DNA of 33,053 nucleotides from an uncultured Eubacteriales bacterium (GTDB lineage Bacteria; Bacillota; Clostridia; Oscillospirales; Oscillospiraceae). Position 1 is the first letter of the stretch. Each line of letters starts with the position of its first letter. Below, piece after piece: positions 33,009 to 33,053 of this stretch. The position numbers and the translations under genes were made by a program. The notes below the pieces were generated by a model, which ran no database searches, had not been told where the DNA came from, and saw only the letters and a program-made list of their open reading frames with translations. The DNA lies in the NCBI GenBank assembly GCA_949293985.1, contig CASFFN010000014.1, positions 1 to 33,053 of the forward strand, read 5' to 3'.

Positions 33009-33032
33009 AGTGCATCCGGCGACGGATGCACT
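33009..33032 (+). terminator. Possible terminator after the foldase gene
   Basis: A 10-bp perfect stem (33009-33018 with 33023-33032) with a GCGA loop is followed by TATTCTGT, which is only weakly T-rich. It lies 75 nt after the stop codon. Confidence 0.5.
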
Positions 33033-33053
33033 TATTCTGTAAAAAGGGCATGA

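Noticed and set aside
1..33053. CRISPR array, tRNA, rRNA, transposase or phage genes
   Set aside because: I saw no regularly spaced direct repeats, no tRNA cloverleaf or CCA end, and no transposase, integrase or phage structural motif on either strand. A covariance-model scan for tRNA and small RNAs would be decisive.

Overview
The window looks like chromosome of an anaerobic Gram-positive Clostridia member, probably Oscillospiraceae/Ruminococcaceae-like. Supporting signs are a T-box riboswitch ahead of ileS, SepF and DivIVA division genes, strong AGGAGG ribosome binding sites with some TTG starts, an AgrC-type kinase with a LytTR regulator, and a large iron-sulfur/siroheme flavoprotein. I saw no tRNA, rRNA, CRISPR array, transposase or phage gene. 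About 26 protein genes are supported, and most of the very long open frames opposite them are shadows.

Layout, left to right. (1) 1-2650: a minus-strand ABC-2 exporter pair (ATPase, permease) followed by a MerR-type regulator that carries two membrane segments and a zinc ribbon; it ends at a terminator. (2) 2623-3638: a divergently transcribed aldo/keto reductase with its own promoter and terminator. (3) 3691-6310: a minus-strand 857-residue fusion of CoA-disulfide-reductase-like flavoprotein, rhodanese, siroheme sulfite/nitrite reductase-like and ferredoxin modules. (4) 6437-8167: a small membrane protein with a clear promoter beside a perfect inverted repeat, then a MATE efflux protein. (5) 8183-11765: a plus-strand run of FAD-dependent dehydrogenase (COG2509 type), cytidylate-kinase-like protein and ArsB/SLC13-type ion permease, ending at a terminator. 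(6) 11763-18091: a LytTR/AgrC-type two-component system (minus) divergent from a three-gene FtsX/MacB-type ABC transporter (plus). This looks like a self-contained sense-and-respond cassette between terminators, and is probably accessory DNA. (7) 18147-23296: yggS-sepF-divIVA, then a T-box-controlled ileS, on the minus strand. (8) 23333-31324: the tRNA-modification, mismatch-repair and RNA-chaperone operon miaB-mutS-CPBP protease-mutL-miaA-hfq, minus strand, with a recognisable promoter and terminator. (9) 31379-33053: a divergent membrane-anchored PpiC-type foldase with an N-terminal zinc ribbon, then a hairpin region.

Regions 7 and 8 are housekeeping. The more unusual parts are the multidomain siroheme flavoprotein, the membrane-tethered MerR, the two-component/ABC cassette with an unexplained terminator in its divergent intergenic region, and a 20-nt element repeated just downstream of two unrelated genes at opposite ends of the window. 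Several promoters share a TGC extension directly before the -10 hexamer. I did not find a clearly new multi-gene system; the best candidates are listed as findings with what would test them.
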